Shown one piece after another: positions 1 through 8,193 of a stretch of 32,410 nt of DNA. The translations under genes were made by a program, and so were the position numbers. The number at the start of each line of letters is the position of its first letter. Within the stretch, counting starts at the first letter, position 1. The notes under the pieces were generated by a model that made no database searches, was not told where the DNA came from, and worked only from the letters and a program-made list of their open reading frames with translations. This stretch comes from Opitutia bacterium (GTDB lineage Bacteria; Verrucomicrobiota; Verrucomicrobiia; Opitutales; Opitutaceae), in NCBI GenBank assembly GCA_003142955.1, contig PLOH01000027.1, positions 68,162 to 100,571 on the forward strand, read 5' to 3'.

Positions 1-15
1 AATCCCGCCAAACCG

Positions 16-573
16 ATGACCGCGAAAGCCACATTTCAGGAGGTCTACCGGGGGTTCATGAGCCTGCTGACGGGCATGCGCATCACGCTCGGCCAGGCCT
101 TCAAGCCGGTCATCACCGTCCAATATCCGCGCCAGACGCTGAAGATGCCGGACCGGTTTCGCGGGCACATCCAGCTCGTGCTCGATCCGGAAACCGGGAA
201 GTCGCGCTGCACCGCCTGCAAGCTCTGCGAGCGAGCATGCCCGAGCGACTGCATTGCGGTCGACGGCGCCAAGCTGGAGGGCCAGAAGACGAAATCCGTC
301 ACCGACTACCAACTCAACTTCACCACCTGCAGCCTGTGCGGCTCCTGCATCGAAGCCTGCCCCTTTGACGCAATCGAGTTCTCCAAGGAGTACAACGTCG
401 TCGCCTTCAGCCGGGATGCTTTTAATCACATGGATCTCGTCAAACGCCTCGCCGCGCGAAGAGAAATCTGGGCGCAGAACCGGCCGACCGTGCCGGCTTC
501 CGCACCGCCCGCCCCATTGCCCCTGGTGGCGCCTGCCATCCCGGCCCGCCCGGAAGAGCCAAGGACGCCATGA
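16..573 (+). CDS. nuoI: NADH-quinone oxidoreductase subunit I (NuoI)
   Basis: This is the peripheral-arm subunit of complex I that carries two [4Fe-4S] clusters (N6a and N6b) and passes electrons toward N2 and quinone. Two complete ferredoxin-type CxxCxxCxxxCP motifs are visible, at C65/C68/C71/C75 and C105/C108/C111/C115. The N-terminal helix (about residues 8-30) matches the family. The 185-residue length is normal for NuoI, but the last 35 residues are a proline/alanine-rich tail of low complexity. The stop overlaps the nuoJ start by ATGA (570-573), so translation is probably coupled. The first bases of the window can also be read as the end of an upstream gene with a TGA at 17-19 overlapping this ATG, as expected if nuoH precedes it. 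The assignment is secure. Confidence 0.96.
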   Translation: MTAKATFQEVYRGFMSLLTGMRITLGQAFKPVITVQYPRQTLKMPDRFRGHIQLVLDPETGKSRCTACKLCERACPSDCIAVDGAKLEGQKTKSVTDYQLNFTTCSLCGSCIEACPFDAIEFSKEYNVVAFSRDAFNHMDLVKRLAARREIWAQNRPTVPASAPPAPLPLVAPAIPARPEEPRTP

Positions 574-1103
574 GGCCCTTCCCGCTCTCCGCGTACCTGA
601 TCGTCGCGATCTTCGGTTTCATCATCGCCACCACCGTCACCGGAGCGCTGATCGCCATTCTGAGCCGGCGCATCATCCGCAGTGTGGCGGGACTCGCGCT
701 CTGCAGTCTCGGCCTGGCCGGACTCTATTATTTCCTGAACAGCCCGTTCCTCGCCTTGATGGAAATCCTGATCTATGTCGGGGCCGTCTGCGTGACCATT
801 ATCTTCGGTGTGATGCTCTCCGAGACCGACGAGCCCGAACCGCAGGATAAGCTCGGCCGGGAGCGCTGGTGGGCCGCAGTCGCCGCGCTCGTGAGTGTAG
901 CGATTTTCTGGGGCCTCGCCCACACCAGCCTGTACGGCGCCTGGCCGGTGACCGGCGCGCCCGAAACCGACGGCTCCGTCCAGACCATCGGAGTCTCGTT
1001 GCTCACCACCTACAGCCTGCCCTTCGAGCTGATTTCCCTTGTGCTCATGGTCGCCATTCTCGGCGCCCTGACGCTCGCCCGCGGGGGAAGGGACAAATCA
1101 TGA
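570..1103 (+). CDS. nuoJ: NADH-quinone oxidoreductase subunit J (NuoJ)
   Basis: NuoJ is a five-helix membrane-arm subunit of complex I next to the quinone channel; its third helix takes part in coupling. The 177-residue protein has hydrophobic segments near residues 8-30, 36-56, 60-82, 95-113 and 148-170. The conserved TM3 core is present around Y69 (ILIYVGAV), matching the pi-bulge helix of the family. The start overlaps the nuoI stop and the stop overlaps the nuoK start, both through ATGA, placing it inside a tightly coupled operon. Nothing suggests truncation. Confidence 0.94.
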   Translation: MRPFPLSAYLIVAIFGFIIATTVTGALIAILSRRIIRSVAGLALCSLGLAGLYYFLNSPFLALMEILIYVGAVCVTIIFGVMLSETDEPEPQDKLGRERWWAAVAALVSVAIFWGLAHTSLYGAWPVTGAPETDGSVQTIGVSLLTTYSLPFELISLVLMVAILGALTLARGGRDKS

Positions 1104-1426
1104 ATCTCTCCCACCTGCCCGACCAGCCCGCCATCTATTTCCTGCTGGCGGCGTTTCTGCTCGCGGTCGGAGTTTTCGGCCTCATCCGCCGCCGGACCTT
1201 CATCGGCATGCTCATCTCGGGCGAACTGATCTTCGCGGCCGCCGGTTTGAATTTCATGACCGTCAACCGGTTCATGGCGCCCGATCCGGCCGTCGGTCAG
1301 GTCGTCGTGCTTTTCATCATGGGACTCGCCGCCGCCGAAGTCGCGATCACGCTGAGCATCATCATTGCGGTCTATCGGAACTACCGCTCCATCCATTCGA
1401 AGGAGCTATCCGAACTGAAGGGCTAG
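1100..1426 (+). CDS. nuoK: NADH-quinone oxidoreductase subunit K (NuoK)
   Basis: NuoK is the three-helix membrane subunit (homologous to MrpC) that carries two conserved glutamates of the proton path. The 108-residue protein starts at the ATG overlapping the nuoJ stop (ATGA, 1100-1103). An upstream extension of the same open frame has no support. The two family glutamates are visible, E42 in the GMLISGELIF segment and E80 in GLAAAEVAIT, each in the middle of a hydrophobic helix. The next gene starts 4 bases after the stop. The assignment is secure. Confidence 0.94.
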   Translation: MNLSHLPDQPAIYFLLAAFLLAVGVFGLIRRRTFIGMLISGELIFAAAGLNFMTVNRFMAPDPAVGQVVVLFIMGLAAAEVAITLSIIIAVYRNYRSIHSKELSELKG

Positions 1427-1430
1427 CCCC

Positions 1431-2906
1431 ATGCCAACCCCTCCAGACATCCGGCTCCTGCTCGCCGTCCTTGCGCCGCTCGTCGGCGCCGGACTGGTGA
1501 TGCTGACGGGCAAGAAGCCCAACCTGCGCGAAACCTGCTCGTTTGCCGCCGCCGCCACGCTGTTCGTGATTGTAGCCTCGATGATTCCGGCCGTGCGCTC
1601 CGGAACCACGCTGCACTACACGCTCTTTCAGCTCCTGCCCGGGCTGAGCTTCTCGCTGCGCGCCGACGCGCTCTCGATGATCTTCGCCGTCACCGCCTCG
1701 TTCCTCTGGGTGGTTGCAGTGTTTTATTCGGCCGGCTACATGCGCGCCCTCGAAGAGCACGCCCAGACGCGGTTCAACGCCTGCTTTGCGCTCGCCCTCT
1801 TCGGCGCGATCGGCTGCGCGTTCGCCGACAATCTTCTCACGCTCTATCTTTTCTACGAGATCGTCAGCGTTACGACCTACCCGCTGGTCGCGCACCACCA
1901 GGACGAGGAGGGCTACGAGGGCGCCAAGAAGTACCTCGTCTACCTGACCACCACCGCCGAGGGGCTCGTCCTGCCGGCGATGGTGCTGATCTATGTCCTT
2001 TCCGGGACGCTTGATTTCGCCGCCAACGCGCACCCCGGGATCTTGCCCGCCAACATTCACAACGGCGTCATCGTCGTCCTCTATATCTGCTGCATCCTGG
2101 GCTTCGCCAAGAACGGCGTCATGCCGCTGCACAACTGGCTGCCCAGCGCGATGGTCGCCCCAACGCCCGTAAGCGCGCTGCTCCATGCGGTCGCGGTGGT
2201 GAAGGTCGGCGTGTTCTCCACGGTGCGCGTGATGCTCTATGTCTTCGGCGTAGATCTGATGGACCGCCTGCATCTCGGCCTGCCCACCGCGTATTTTGTT
2301 TCCATCACCATCCTCGTGGGATCGGTTGTCGCCCTCAGCAAGGACAACCTGAAGGCGCGGCTCGCCTACTCCACCGTAAGCCAGCTGTCCTACATCATTC
2401 TCGGCGTCGCGCTGCTGACGCCGACGGCCGTCGCTGGCGGACTGTTCCATATCGCCGCGCACGCGTTCGCCAAGATCACTTTGTTCTTCTGCGCCGGCGC
2501 CATCTACGTGACCACCCACAAGAAGAACATCTCCGAGATGAGCGGACTGGGTCGCGCGATGCCCTGGACTTTCGGCGCGTTCGCCCTCGCCGCACTGAGC
2601 ATGATCGGAGTGCCTCCGGTCGGCGGTTTTGTTTCGAAACTCTACCTCCTCGTCGGCGCGCTCGATGCCGGCTCGATCGGCATCCTCGTGGTCCTGGTGG
2701 TCAGCTCGCTGCTCAATGCGGCCTATTTCGTGCCGGTCATTTACCAGGCGTTTTTCGGGCAACCCGCTACCGGCGACTCCCCCCATCAGCACGGCGAGGC
2801 CCCGCTCGCCATGTTGATTCCGCTCTGCCTCACCGCCATGGTCTCGGTGGTCATCGGCCTGTTCCCCGATGTTTTCATGCATTTCGCCCAGGCTGTCCTG
2901 CCATGA
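1431..2906 (+). CDS. Additional MrpD/NuoM-like antiporter subunit of complex I
   Basis: This 491-residue, about 14-helix protein belongs to the proton-conducting antiporter-like family (NuoL/M/N, MrpA/D). The central charged residues are present: E143 in TM5 (LFYEIVS), K227 in TM7 (GFAKNGVMPLHNW), K258 in TM8 (AVVKVG), and a TM12 lysine in GGFVSKLYLL. It is therefore likely to be an active proton or cation channel unit. Its sequence style (PLHNWLPSAMVAPTPVSALLHA) is MrpD-like. It sits between nuoK and a small membrane protein, upstream of a NuoL-like gene, nuoM and nuoN, so it is a fourth antiporter-type subunit beyond the usual three. The stop overlaps the next start by ATGA (2903-2906). Family membership is certain; its exact place in the complex is inference. 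Confidence 0.88.
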   Translation: MPTPPDIRLLLAVLAPLVGAGLVMLTGKKPNLRETCSFAAAATLFVIVASMIPAVRSGTTLHYTLFQLLPGLSFSLRADALSMIFAVTASFLWVVAVFYSAGYMRALEEHAQTRFNACFALALFGAIGCAFADNLLTLYLFYEIVSVTTYPLVAHHQDEEGYEGAKKYLVYLTTTAEGLVLPAMVLIYVLSGTLDFAANAHPGILPANIHNGVIVVLYICCILGFAKNGVMPLHNWLPSAMVAPTPVSALLHAVAVVKVGVFSTVRVMLYVFGVDLMDRLHLGLPTAYFVSITILVGSVVALSKDNLKARLAYSTVSQLSYIILGVALLTPTAVAGGLFHIAAHAFAKITLFFCAGAIYVTTHKKNISEMSGLGRAMPWTFGAFALAALSMIGVPPVGGFVSKLYLLVGALDAGSIGILVVLVVSSLLNAAYFVPVIYQAFFGQPATGDSPHQHGEAPLAMLIPLCLTAMVSVVIGLFPDVFMHFAQAVLP

Positions 2907-3163
2907 ACCTTCTCCGCCTCATTGAATTCCTGCGGGACCATCTTCGCACCGTGGTGCGGATCGCGATCGCGGCCCTGGTCGTCCTGGTGCTGCTCGACGC
3001 CGTTCCCGCCATCGTCGACAAGGCGCACGCGCACACGGCCGCCGAGCATGTTCCCGCTTTCTGGGCGGCCTTCGGTCTCCTCGGATGCCTGGCACTGGTG
3101 ATCGTATCCAAGACCTTCGGCCATCTCGGCATTTCGACCCGCGAGGATTATTACGATGAGTAA
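2903..3163 (+). CDS. Small two-helix membrane protein in the nuo operon
   Basis: The 86-residue protein has two hydrophobic helices (about residues 16-36 and 52-70) joined by a His/Ala-rich loop, and ends in an acidic REDYYDE tail. It overlaps the preceding antiporter-like gene by 4 bases and the following NuoL-like gene by 8 bases (3156-3163), so translation must be tightly linked to both. The helix-PGFW-like turn and the EDYYD end are, as far as I recall, typical of an uncharacterised small protein found beside MrpD-like genes in other bacteria; I cannot confirm that here. A role as an accessory membrane-arm subunit that helps seat the extra antiporter subunit is inference. Confidence 0.8.
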   Translation: MNLLRLIEFLRDHLRTVVRIAIAALVVLVLLDAVPAIVDKAHAHTAAEHVPAFWAAFGLLGCLALVIVSKTFGHLGISTREDYYDE

Positions 3164-4958
3164 CCACTGGTTTCATCCTGCGCTGGTTCTGCTGCTGGGC
3201 GGCGCCGTGCTGCCGCTGGTGCCCGCGCGCCTGAAGAAGACCTTTCTCCTGGCGGTTCCTGCCCTGGCGTTCGGGGTCGTGCTCATGATGTTCACGATGC
3301 CACGGGGAGAATTCTGGCACGTCCAATTTCTCAAATGGACGCTCGTCTTCGGCCGCGTCGACTCGCTGAGCCTCGTTTTTGCGGTGATCATGACTGGGAT
3401 GTGCGGCATCGGCACACTCTACGGCCTGCACGTCGAGGAGGATGCCCAGCACATCGCCGCCTGGACTTATGTCGCCGGCTCGCTCGGGGCGATCTTCGCA
3501 GGCGATTTGCTGACGCTCTTTCTCTTCTGGGAGATGATGGCGTTCGCTTCCGTCTTCCTGATCTGGTTTCGGCGCCAACCCGAATCCACTGCCGCCGGTT
3601 TCCGCTATCTGCTGGTCCACGTCGCCGGCGGCCTGTCGCTCCTCGCCGGCATCGTCCTCCATGTTTACGCGACCGGCAGCACGACGTTCGCCGCCTTCAA
3701 TGTCCACCAACCGGGCGCCGCGGACTACCTCATCCTGATCGGATTTCTTCTTAACGCCGCCGTGCCGCCGCTGCACGCGTGGCTGCCCGATGCCTACCCG
3801 GCTGGCACGTTCAACGGTTCCGTTTTTCTCAGCGCCTTCACGACCAAGACCGCCGTCTATGCGCTTTGCCGCGGGTTCGCCGGAATGGAACTGCTCGTGT
3901 GGCTGGGCGTGATCATGTCGCTCTACGGCGTCGTCTATGCCATCATCGAAAACGACATCCGCCGGCTGTTCGCCTACCACATCATCAGCCAGGTCGGCTA
4001 CATGGTGGCCGGAGTCGGCATCGGCACTGCGCTGGCCATCAACGGCGCCTGCGCCCACGCGTTCGCCCACATTCTCTACAAGGGACTGCTCTTCATGGGC
4101 GGCGGCTCCATCCTCTTCATGACGGGAGAGACCCGCATGTCGAAGCTGGGCGGCCTCTACAAGAAGATGCCGTGGGCCTTCTTCCTGACGTTGATTGGCG
4201 GCCTCTCGATCTCCGCCTTTCCGCTCTTCAGCGGATTCGTCAGCAAGTCGATGATCATCCAGGCGGGCTTCGAAAGCCATCTCCTCTGGGCCGCCTTTCT
4301 CCTCAATCTCGCCTCGATCGGTACCTTTTACTGCAATGGCCTCAAGGTTCCCTACTTCGTTTGGTTCGGCCAGAACAAGTGCGAGCCTGCAACCTTCGAA
4401 CGCGCCAAGGATCCGCCCTGGAACATGCTCGCCGCGATGGGCGTCGCCGCCTTCTTCTGCGTTTTCCTCGGCTGCTACACCCCGGCGCTCTATAACCTGC
4501 TCCCATACCATGAGGCGGCGATGGAGTATCATCCGTACAGCTCGTATCACGTCTCGGAGTCGCTCCAGATCCTGCTCTTCACCGCCCTCGTCTTTTTCGT
4601 GCTGGTCAAACTCAAGAAGATCGAGCCGCATGCGGGCCGGAATCTCGACCTCGATTGGTTCTATCGCATGGGCGGCCGGGCCTTGCTCTGGCTGGCCCGC
4701 AAGCCGGTCCAAGCGATCGATACCGGGATCGGCGAGGTCTACCGCGTGGGCGGGCTCGTCCCGCTAATGAAATCCGCCGGGATGGTCGGCCGCTTCGACA
4801 ACCGCGTGATCGACGGCGCGGTGGACGGACTGGCTTCCGCCGTCCGCGGCGTCGGCGCCCGGCTGCGTTTCGCCCAGCGCGGGGCCTTGCAGGAGAACCT
4901 CACGTTCGTCTTCGCCGTCGCGGCGCTCCTCCTCCTCGTCTTCGTGATCTTTTTCTAG
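3156..4958 (+). CDS. nuoL: NuoL-like subunit with MrpD-type core
   Basis: This 600-residue antiporter-like protein occupies the nuoL position. The core (about residues 1-480) is MrpD-like. TM5 E126 (LFLFWEMMAF), TM8 K231 (FTTKTAVYAL) and TM12 K364 (GFVSKSMII) are present, but the TM7 position normally held by lysine is N200 (FLLNAAVPPLHAW). The C-terminal 120 residues resemble the lateral-helix end of NuoL: an amphipathic stretch with DNRVIDGAVDGLA, then RRG-like basic residues and a final hydrophobic helix (about 582-600). It therefore probably supplies the lateral helix that clamps the membrane arm. It overlaps the preceding small gene by 8 bases. It is followed by a 128-base gap before nuoM. 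Family is certain; calling it NuoL rests on gene order and the C-terminus. Confidence 0.86.
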   Translation: MSNHWFHPALVLLLGGAVLPLVPARLKKTFLLAVPALAFGVVLMMFTMPRGEFWHVQFLKWTLVFGRVDSLSLVFAVIMTGMCGIGTLYGLHVEEDAQHIAAWTYVAGSLGAIFAGDLLTLFLFWEMMAFASVFLIWFRRQPESTAAGFRYLLVHVAGGLSLLAGIVLHVYATGSTTFAAFNVHQPGAADYLILIGFLLNAAVPPLHAWLPDAYPAGTFNGSVFLSAFTTKTAVYALCRGFAGMELLVWLGVIMSLYGVVYAIIENDIRRLFAYHIISQVGYMVAGVGIGTALAINGACAHAFAHILYKGLLFMGGGSILFMTGETRMSKLGGLYKKMPWAFFLTLIGGLSISAFPLFSGFVSKSMIIQAGFESHLLWAAFLLNLASIGTFYCNGLKVPYFVWFGQNKCEPATFERAKDPPWNMLAAMGVAAFFCVFLGCYTPALYNLLPYHEAAMEYHPYSSYHVSESLQILLFTALVFFVLVKLKKIEPHAGRNLDLDWFYRMGGRALLWLARKPVQAIDTGIGEVYRVGGLVPLMKSAGMVGRFDNRVIDGAVDGLASAVRGVGARLRFAQRGALQENLTFVFAVAALLLLVFVIFF

Positions 4959-5086
4959 AGCCTTCAACTACGAAACATGTCGCGGTCAAATTCTGATTTC
5001 AGACGACAACAAACAGCGGATTGCAGATCCGTAGTGCGGTGCTTCAGCCCGCACCCGAAGATTTCTGAGCGTGGCTCATCGCAAGC
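4959..5086 (+). repeat. Intergenic gap with palindromic remnant inside the nuo operon
   Basis: The 128 bases separate the NuoL-like gene from nuoM, whereas the genes before them overlap or nearly touch. A hairpin-forming segment near 5034-5053 (GTGCGG, short loop, CCCGCAC) resembles a dispersed palindrome. No open frame or clear promoter is seen. Confidence 0.4.
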
Positions 5087-6574
5087 ATGACTTTCCCCGG
5101 CTCCACAGAGGGCTTACCGCTCCTGAGCATTCTGATCTTCGCCCCGTTGGCGGTCGCCGCCGTGGCGGCCCTGATTCGCAGCGAGCGCGGGCTGCGCTGG
5201 TGGACGCTCGCCGGCACCACGGCGATCGCGCTTTTTTCGCTCCAGCTCTGGACCGGCTTCACCGCCGGCACCGCCGCCTTCCAGTTTGTCGAACACGCAA
5301 CCTGGATACCCGGGCTGAAGATCAACTATACCGTCGGCATCGACGGAATCAGCCTGCTGCTCGTCCTGCTCACCACGCTGATTTCGCCGCTGTGCGTCCT
5401 CTGCTCGTGGAGCTACATCAAGACGCGGGTGCATGAATTCATGCTCTGCCTGTTGGTCATGGAGACGGCCATGATCGGCGTTTTTTGCGCACTCGATTCG
5501 ATCCTGTTCTTCGTGTTCTGGGAGGCGATGCTCATCCCGATGGCGCTGCTGATCGGCGTGTGGGGCGGTCCGCGCAAGATCTACGCCTCGCTCAAGTTCT
5601 TCATCTACACGATGGCGGGCTCGATCTTCCTGCTGGTCGCACTCATCGCCCTGCGGCTCCACACCGGGACATTCTGCATCCCCGATCTCATGGGCCAGCA
5701 GTATGACCCGGCCTTCCAGTGCTGGGTCTTCGCCGCATTCTTCATTTCGTTCGCCATCAAGGTCCCGATGTTCCCGTTCCACACGTGGCTTCCGGCCGCC
5801 CATGTCGAGGCGCCTACGGCCGGCAGTGTGATCCTGGCCAGCGTGCTACTGAAGATGGGCACGTACGGCTTCCTGCGGTTCTGCCTGCCGATCGTGCCCT
5901 ACGCGACCCACGTCTTCGCGCCCTATGTTCTCTGGCTGTCCGTGATCGGCATCCTCTACGGTAGTTTCGCCGCGCTGGCCCAGAGCGACCTTAAGAAGCT
6001 GGTCGCCTATTCCTCGGTCGGCCACATGGGCTTCGCCACGCTCGGCATTTTCGCCCTCAATACCTCCGGCATCGAAGGCGCCACCCTGGTGATGATCAAC
6101 CACGGCGTCACCACGGGCGCGCTGTTCATCGCCGTCGGGATCATCTACGAGCGCCTGCACTCGCGCGAGCTGGCCGCTGCTGCGGGCCTCGGCCGGTTCA
6201 TGCCGGTCTTCACCTTCTTCCTCGGCGCGTTCTGCCTCTCCTCGCTGGCCTTCCCCGGCACCAACAGTTTCATCGGCGAATTTCTGGTACTGAGCGGCGG
6301 CTTCTCCGTTTCGTTGCTCCTGGTCGCCTGCGCCGTGCCGGGCGTGGTCGCCTCAGCGGCCTACAACTTACGAATGCTCCAGCGCATCGCCTTTGGCGGC
6401 ACCCACAACCCCGAACATCACGACCTCAAAGATCTCAATTTCCGCGAAATCGTCACCCTGGCGCCGCTGCTGGTCTTTGTCTTCTGGATCGGCCTCCATC
6501 CGCAGCCGTTCGTCAACGTCATGCACGCCAGCGTGCAGCACCTGCTCGCCCAAGTCGGTGCCTTCCCAAGATGA
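5087..6574 (+). CDS. nuoM: NADH-quinone oxidoreductase subunit M (NuoM)
   Basis: NuoM is the central proton-pumping antiporter-like subunit of the complex I membrane arm. The 495-residue protein has about 14 helices and the canonical charged residues: E146 in TM5 (FVFWEAMLIP), K225 in TM7 (FAIKVPMFPFHTWLP) and K256 in TM8 (VLLKMGTYG). The PFHTWLPAAHVEAPTAGSV block is the NuoM hallmark and distinguishes it from the MrpD-like protein at 1431-2906. The ATG at 5087 gives a normal N-terminus although no strong ribosome-binding site is visible. A 155-base repeat-bearing gap separates it from nuoN. Confidence 0.95.
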   Translation: MTFPGSTEGLPLLSILIFAPLAVAAVAALIRSERGLRWWTLAGTTAIALFSLQLWTGFTAGTAAFQFVEHATWIPGLKINYTVGIDGISLLLVLLTTLISPLCVLCSWSYIKTRVHEFMLCLLVMETAMIGVFCALDSILFFVFWEAMLIPMALLIGVWGGPRKIYASLKFFIYTMAGSIFLLVALIALRLHTGTFCIPDLMGQQYDPAFQCWVFAAFFISFAIKVPMFPFHTWLPAAHVEAPTAGSVILASVLLKMGTYGFLRFCLPIVPYATHVFAPYVLWLSVIGILYGSFAALAQSDLKKLVAYSSVGHMGFATLGIFALNTSGIEGATLVMINHGVTTGALFIAVGIIYERLHSRELAAAAGLGRFMPVFTFFLGAFCLSSLAFPGTNSFIGEFLVLSGGFSVSLLLVACAVPGVVASAAYNLRMLQRIAFGGTHNPEHHDLKDLNFREIVTLAPLLVFVFWIGLHPQPFVNVMHASVQHLLAQVGAFPR

Positions 6575-6620
6575 AGATCTCCGACCAGGTGCGAACGGTT
6601 TGCGCGGCGCGGCATTTCTG

Positions 6621-6686
6621 CAGGCGCCTGCTTGCAGGCGATTTTCCAGGAGGCGCGTTCACGGATCGCCGGTAAACAGGCTCCTA
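6621..6686 (+). repeat. Palindromic repeat, family A (nuoM-nuoN gap)
   Basis: The left arm (6621-6642) contains GCCTGCTTGCAGGCGAT and the right arm (6665-6686) is its imperfect reverse complement ending in CAGGCTCCTA. The same motif recurs near-perfectly at 17048-17119 and in variant form at 15245-15267 and 32374-32400. Just downstream (about 6690-6725) CTCGCTAC is repeated several times in a short direct-repeat run. Confidence 0.7.
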
Positions 6687-6729
6687 CAGTGCTCGCTACT
6701 CGCTACCCGCTCCTCGCTACTTTTCGATA

Positions 6730-8193
6730 ATGACGTTCATCCTTAATTTTCTTCCGGAACTCGTGCTGCTCGTCGGCGCGCTCGGTCTTTTCGTCGTCGC
6801 GCTCGGCGAGTCGCAGCAGAAGTTTGCGCGAACGGTCGCCCTGCTCGTGGCCTTCGCCACCATCGGAGCGGCCGCGGCCTCGCTGAACCAGCATGCCGAC
6901 CTGTTCTCCGGCGCCTACCGCGTCGATCAGTTCTCGCAACTCGTCAAGCTCGTCCTCGCTTTTGGCTTTGCCTGCATCCTCCTGCTCAGCGGCGATCTCC
7001 CGGACATCCGCGCCGAGGTCAAACCCGAGTATTTCCTCTTCCTCACCCTGAGCGTCACCGGTTTGGTGATGCTGGTAAGCTGCGTCGAGATCGTCTCGAT
7101 CGTGGTGGCCCTGGAACTATCGTCGTTTCCCCTTTATCTGCTCGTGCCGATGCGGCGCGAGCGCGCCGGGCACCGGAGCCAGATGGAATCGGCGATCAAG
7201 TACATCATGTTCGGAGTGGCCGCGAACGGCATCATGTTCTTCGGTCTCAGCTATCTTTACGGACTCACCGGCACGACGCACCTGTTCCCGCTAGCCTCCC
7301 GGCTGGCCCCGGTCGTCCATACACCGCTCGCCATCACCGGCCTCGGCCTGGCGTTTTGCGGGCTCTACTACAAGCTGGCCATCTTCCCCTTCCATTTCTG
7401 GACCCCCGACGTTTACCAGGGAGCGTCGAACGAAACCGCCAGCCTGGTCGCGTCGCTGCCGAAGGTTGGCGCCGTGGCGGTGTTGATCCGTTTCGTCTCG
7501 CTGGCCACGCCGGAGAATCCTGCCGTCGCCACGATGCTCATCTACCTGGCCGTCGGCTCAATGTTCTTCGGCAACCTGATCGCGCTCGTCCAAAAGGACT
7601 TCAAGCGGATGCTTGGTTTCTCCGGGATCGCCCATGCCGGATATGCGTTGATTGGTTTCGTCGCCCTTGACCAGGCCGGCTTTACCGCGGCCCTCTACTA
7701 CATCACCGGCTACCTGTTCATGATCCTGGCCTGCTTCGTGGTCATCTCCAGGGTTTCGCGCGATGGCGCCAACGTCGCGATCGAGGAACTCGCAGGGCTG
7801 CACCGCCGCTCGCCCCTGCTTGCCGCCACCCTGCTGGTGGCAGTTTTCGCGCTCGCGGGCGTTCCGCCGTTCGTCGGCTTCATGGGCAAATTCAGCCTGC
7901 TGACTGCGGCGTACGCCCAGGGCCATCTCGCGCTCGTCGTCATTGCCGTGGTCAATTCGGCGATCGCGGTCTACTATTATCTCCAAGTGGTCCGCCAGGC
8001 CGTCTTCGGCGAATCCAACCCTGCCGCCGTCGCGGAGCCCCTCATCCTCACCTGGCCGACGCGCGGGCTCTGCGTAGTGCTGATCGTCGGCATCGTAGCC
8101 CTCGGCGTCGCGCCCGGCACCGTCATCGACACCATTTTCCACTCCCTCGCCTTCGTCCATTCCGGCCCCGCGACCGCGCTGCTGGGACGCTGA
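6730..8193 (+). CDS. nuoN: NADH-quinone oxidoreductase subunit N (NuoN)
   Basis: NuoN is the antiporter-like subunit nearest to NuoK/NuoJ and the last gene of standard nuo operons. The 487-residue protein has about 14 helices, with E129 in TM5 (VVALELSSFPLYLL), K215 in TM7 (LYYKLAIFPFHFWTPDVY) and K245 in TM8 (SLPKVGAVAV). The FHFWTPDVYQGA motif is diagnostic of NuoN. The start at 6730 follows a repeat-filled gap without a strong ribosome-binding site. A short GCGCG-AAAAA-CGCGC hairpin lies 8 bases after the stop (8201-8215) and could mark the operon end, though it has no T-tract. Confidence 0.95.
   Translation: MTFILNFLPELVLLVGALGLFVVALGESQQKFARTVALLVAFATIGAAAASLNQHADLFSGAYRVDQFSQLVKLVLAFGFACILLLSGDLPDIRAEVKPEYFLFLTLSVTGLVMLVSCVEIVSIVVALELSSFPLYLLVPMRRERAGHRSQMESAIKYIMFGVAANGIMFFGLSYLYGLTGTTHLFPLASRLAPVVHTPLAITGLGLAFCGLYYKLAIFPFHFWTPDVYQGASNETASLVASLPKVGAVAVLIRFVSLATPENPAVATMLIYLAVGSMFFGNLIALVQKDFKRMLGFSGIAHAGYALIGFVALDQAGFTAALYYITGYLFMILACFVVISRVSRDGANVAIEELAGLHRRSPLLAATLLVAVFALAGVPPFVGFMGKFSLLTAAYAQGHLALVVIAVVNSAIAVYYYLQVVRQAVFGESNPAAVAEPLILTWPTRGLCVVLIVGIVALGVAPGTVIDTIFHSLAFVHSGPATALLGR

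Noticed and set aside
1362-2882. Long minus-strand open frame opposite the extra antiporter gene
   Set aside because: Its translation is an extremely charged Asp/Glu/His/Gly/Arg series without hydrophobic core, a shadow of a GC-rich membrane gene. The same applies to minus-strand frames at 2919-4712, 22500-24722 and 29691-31868.
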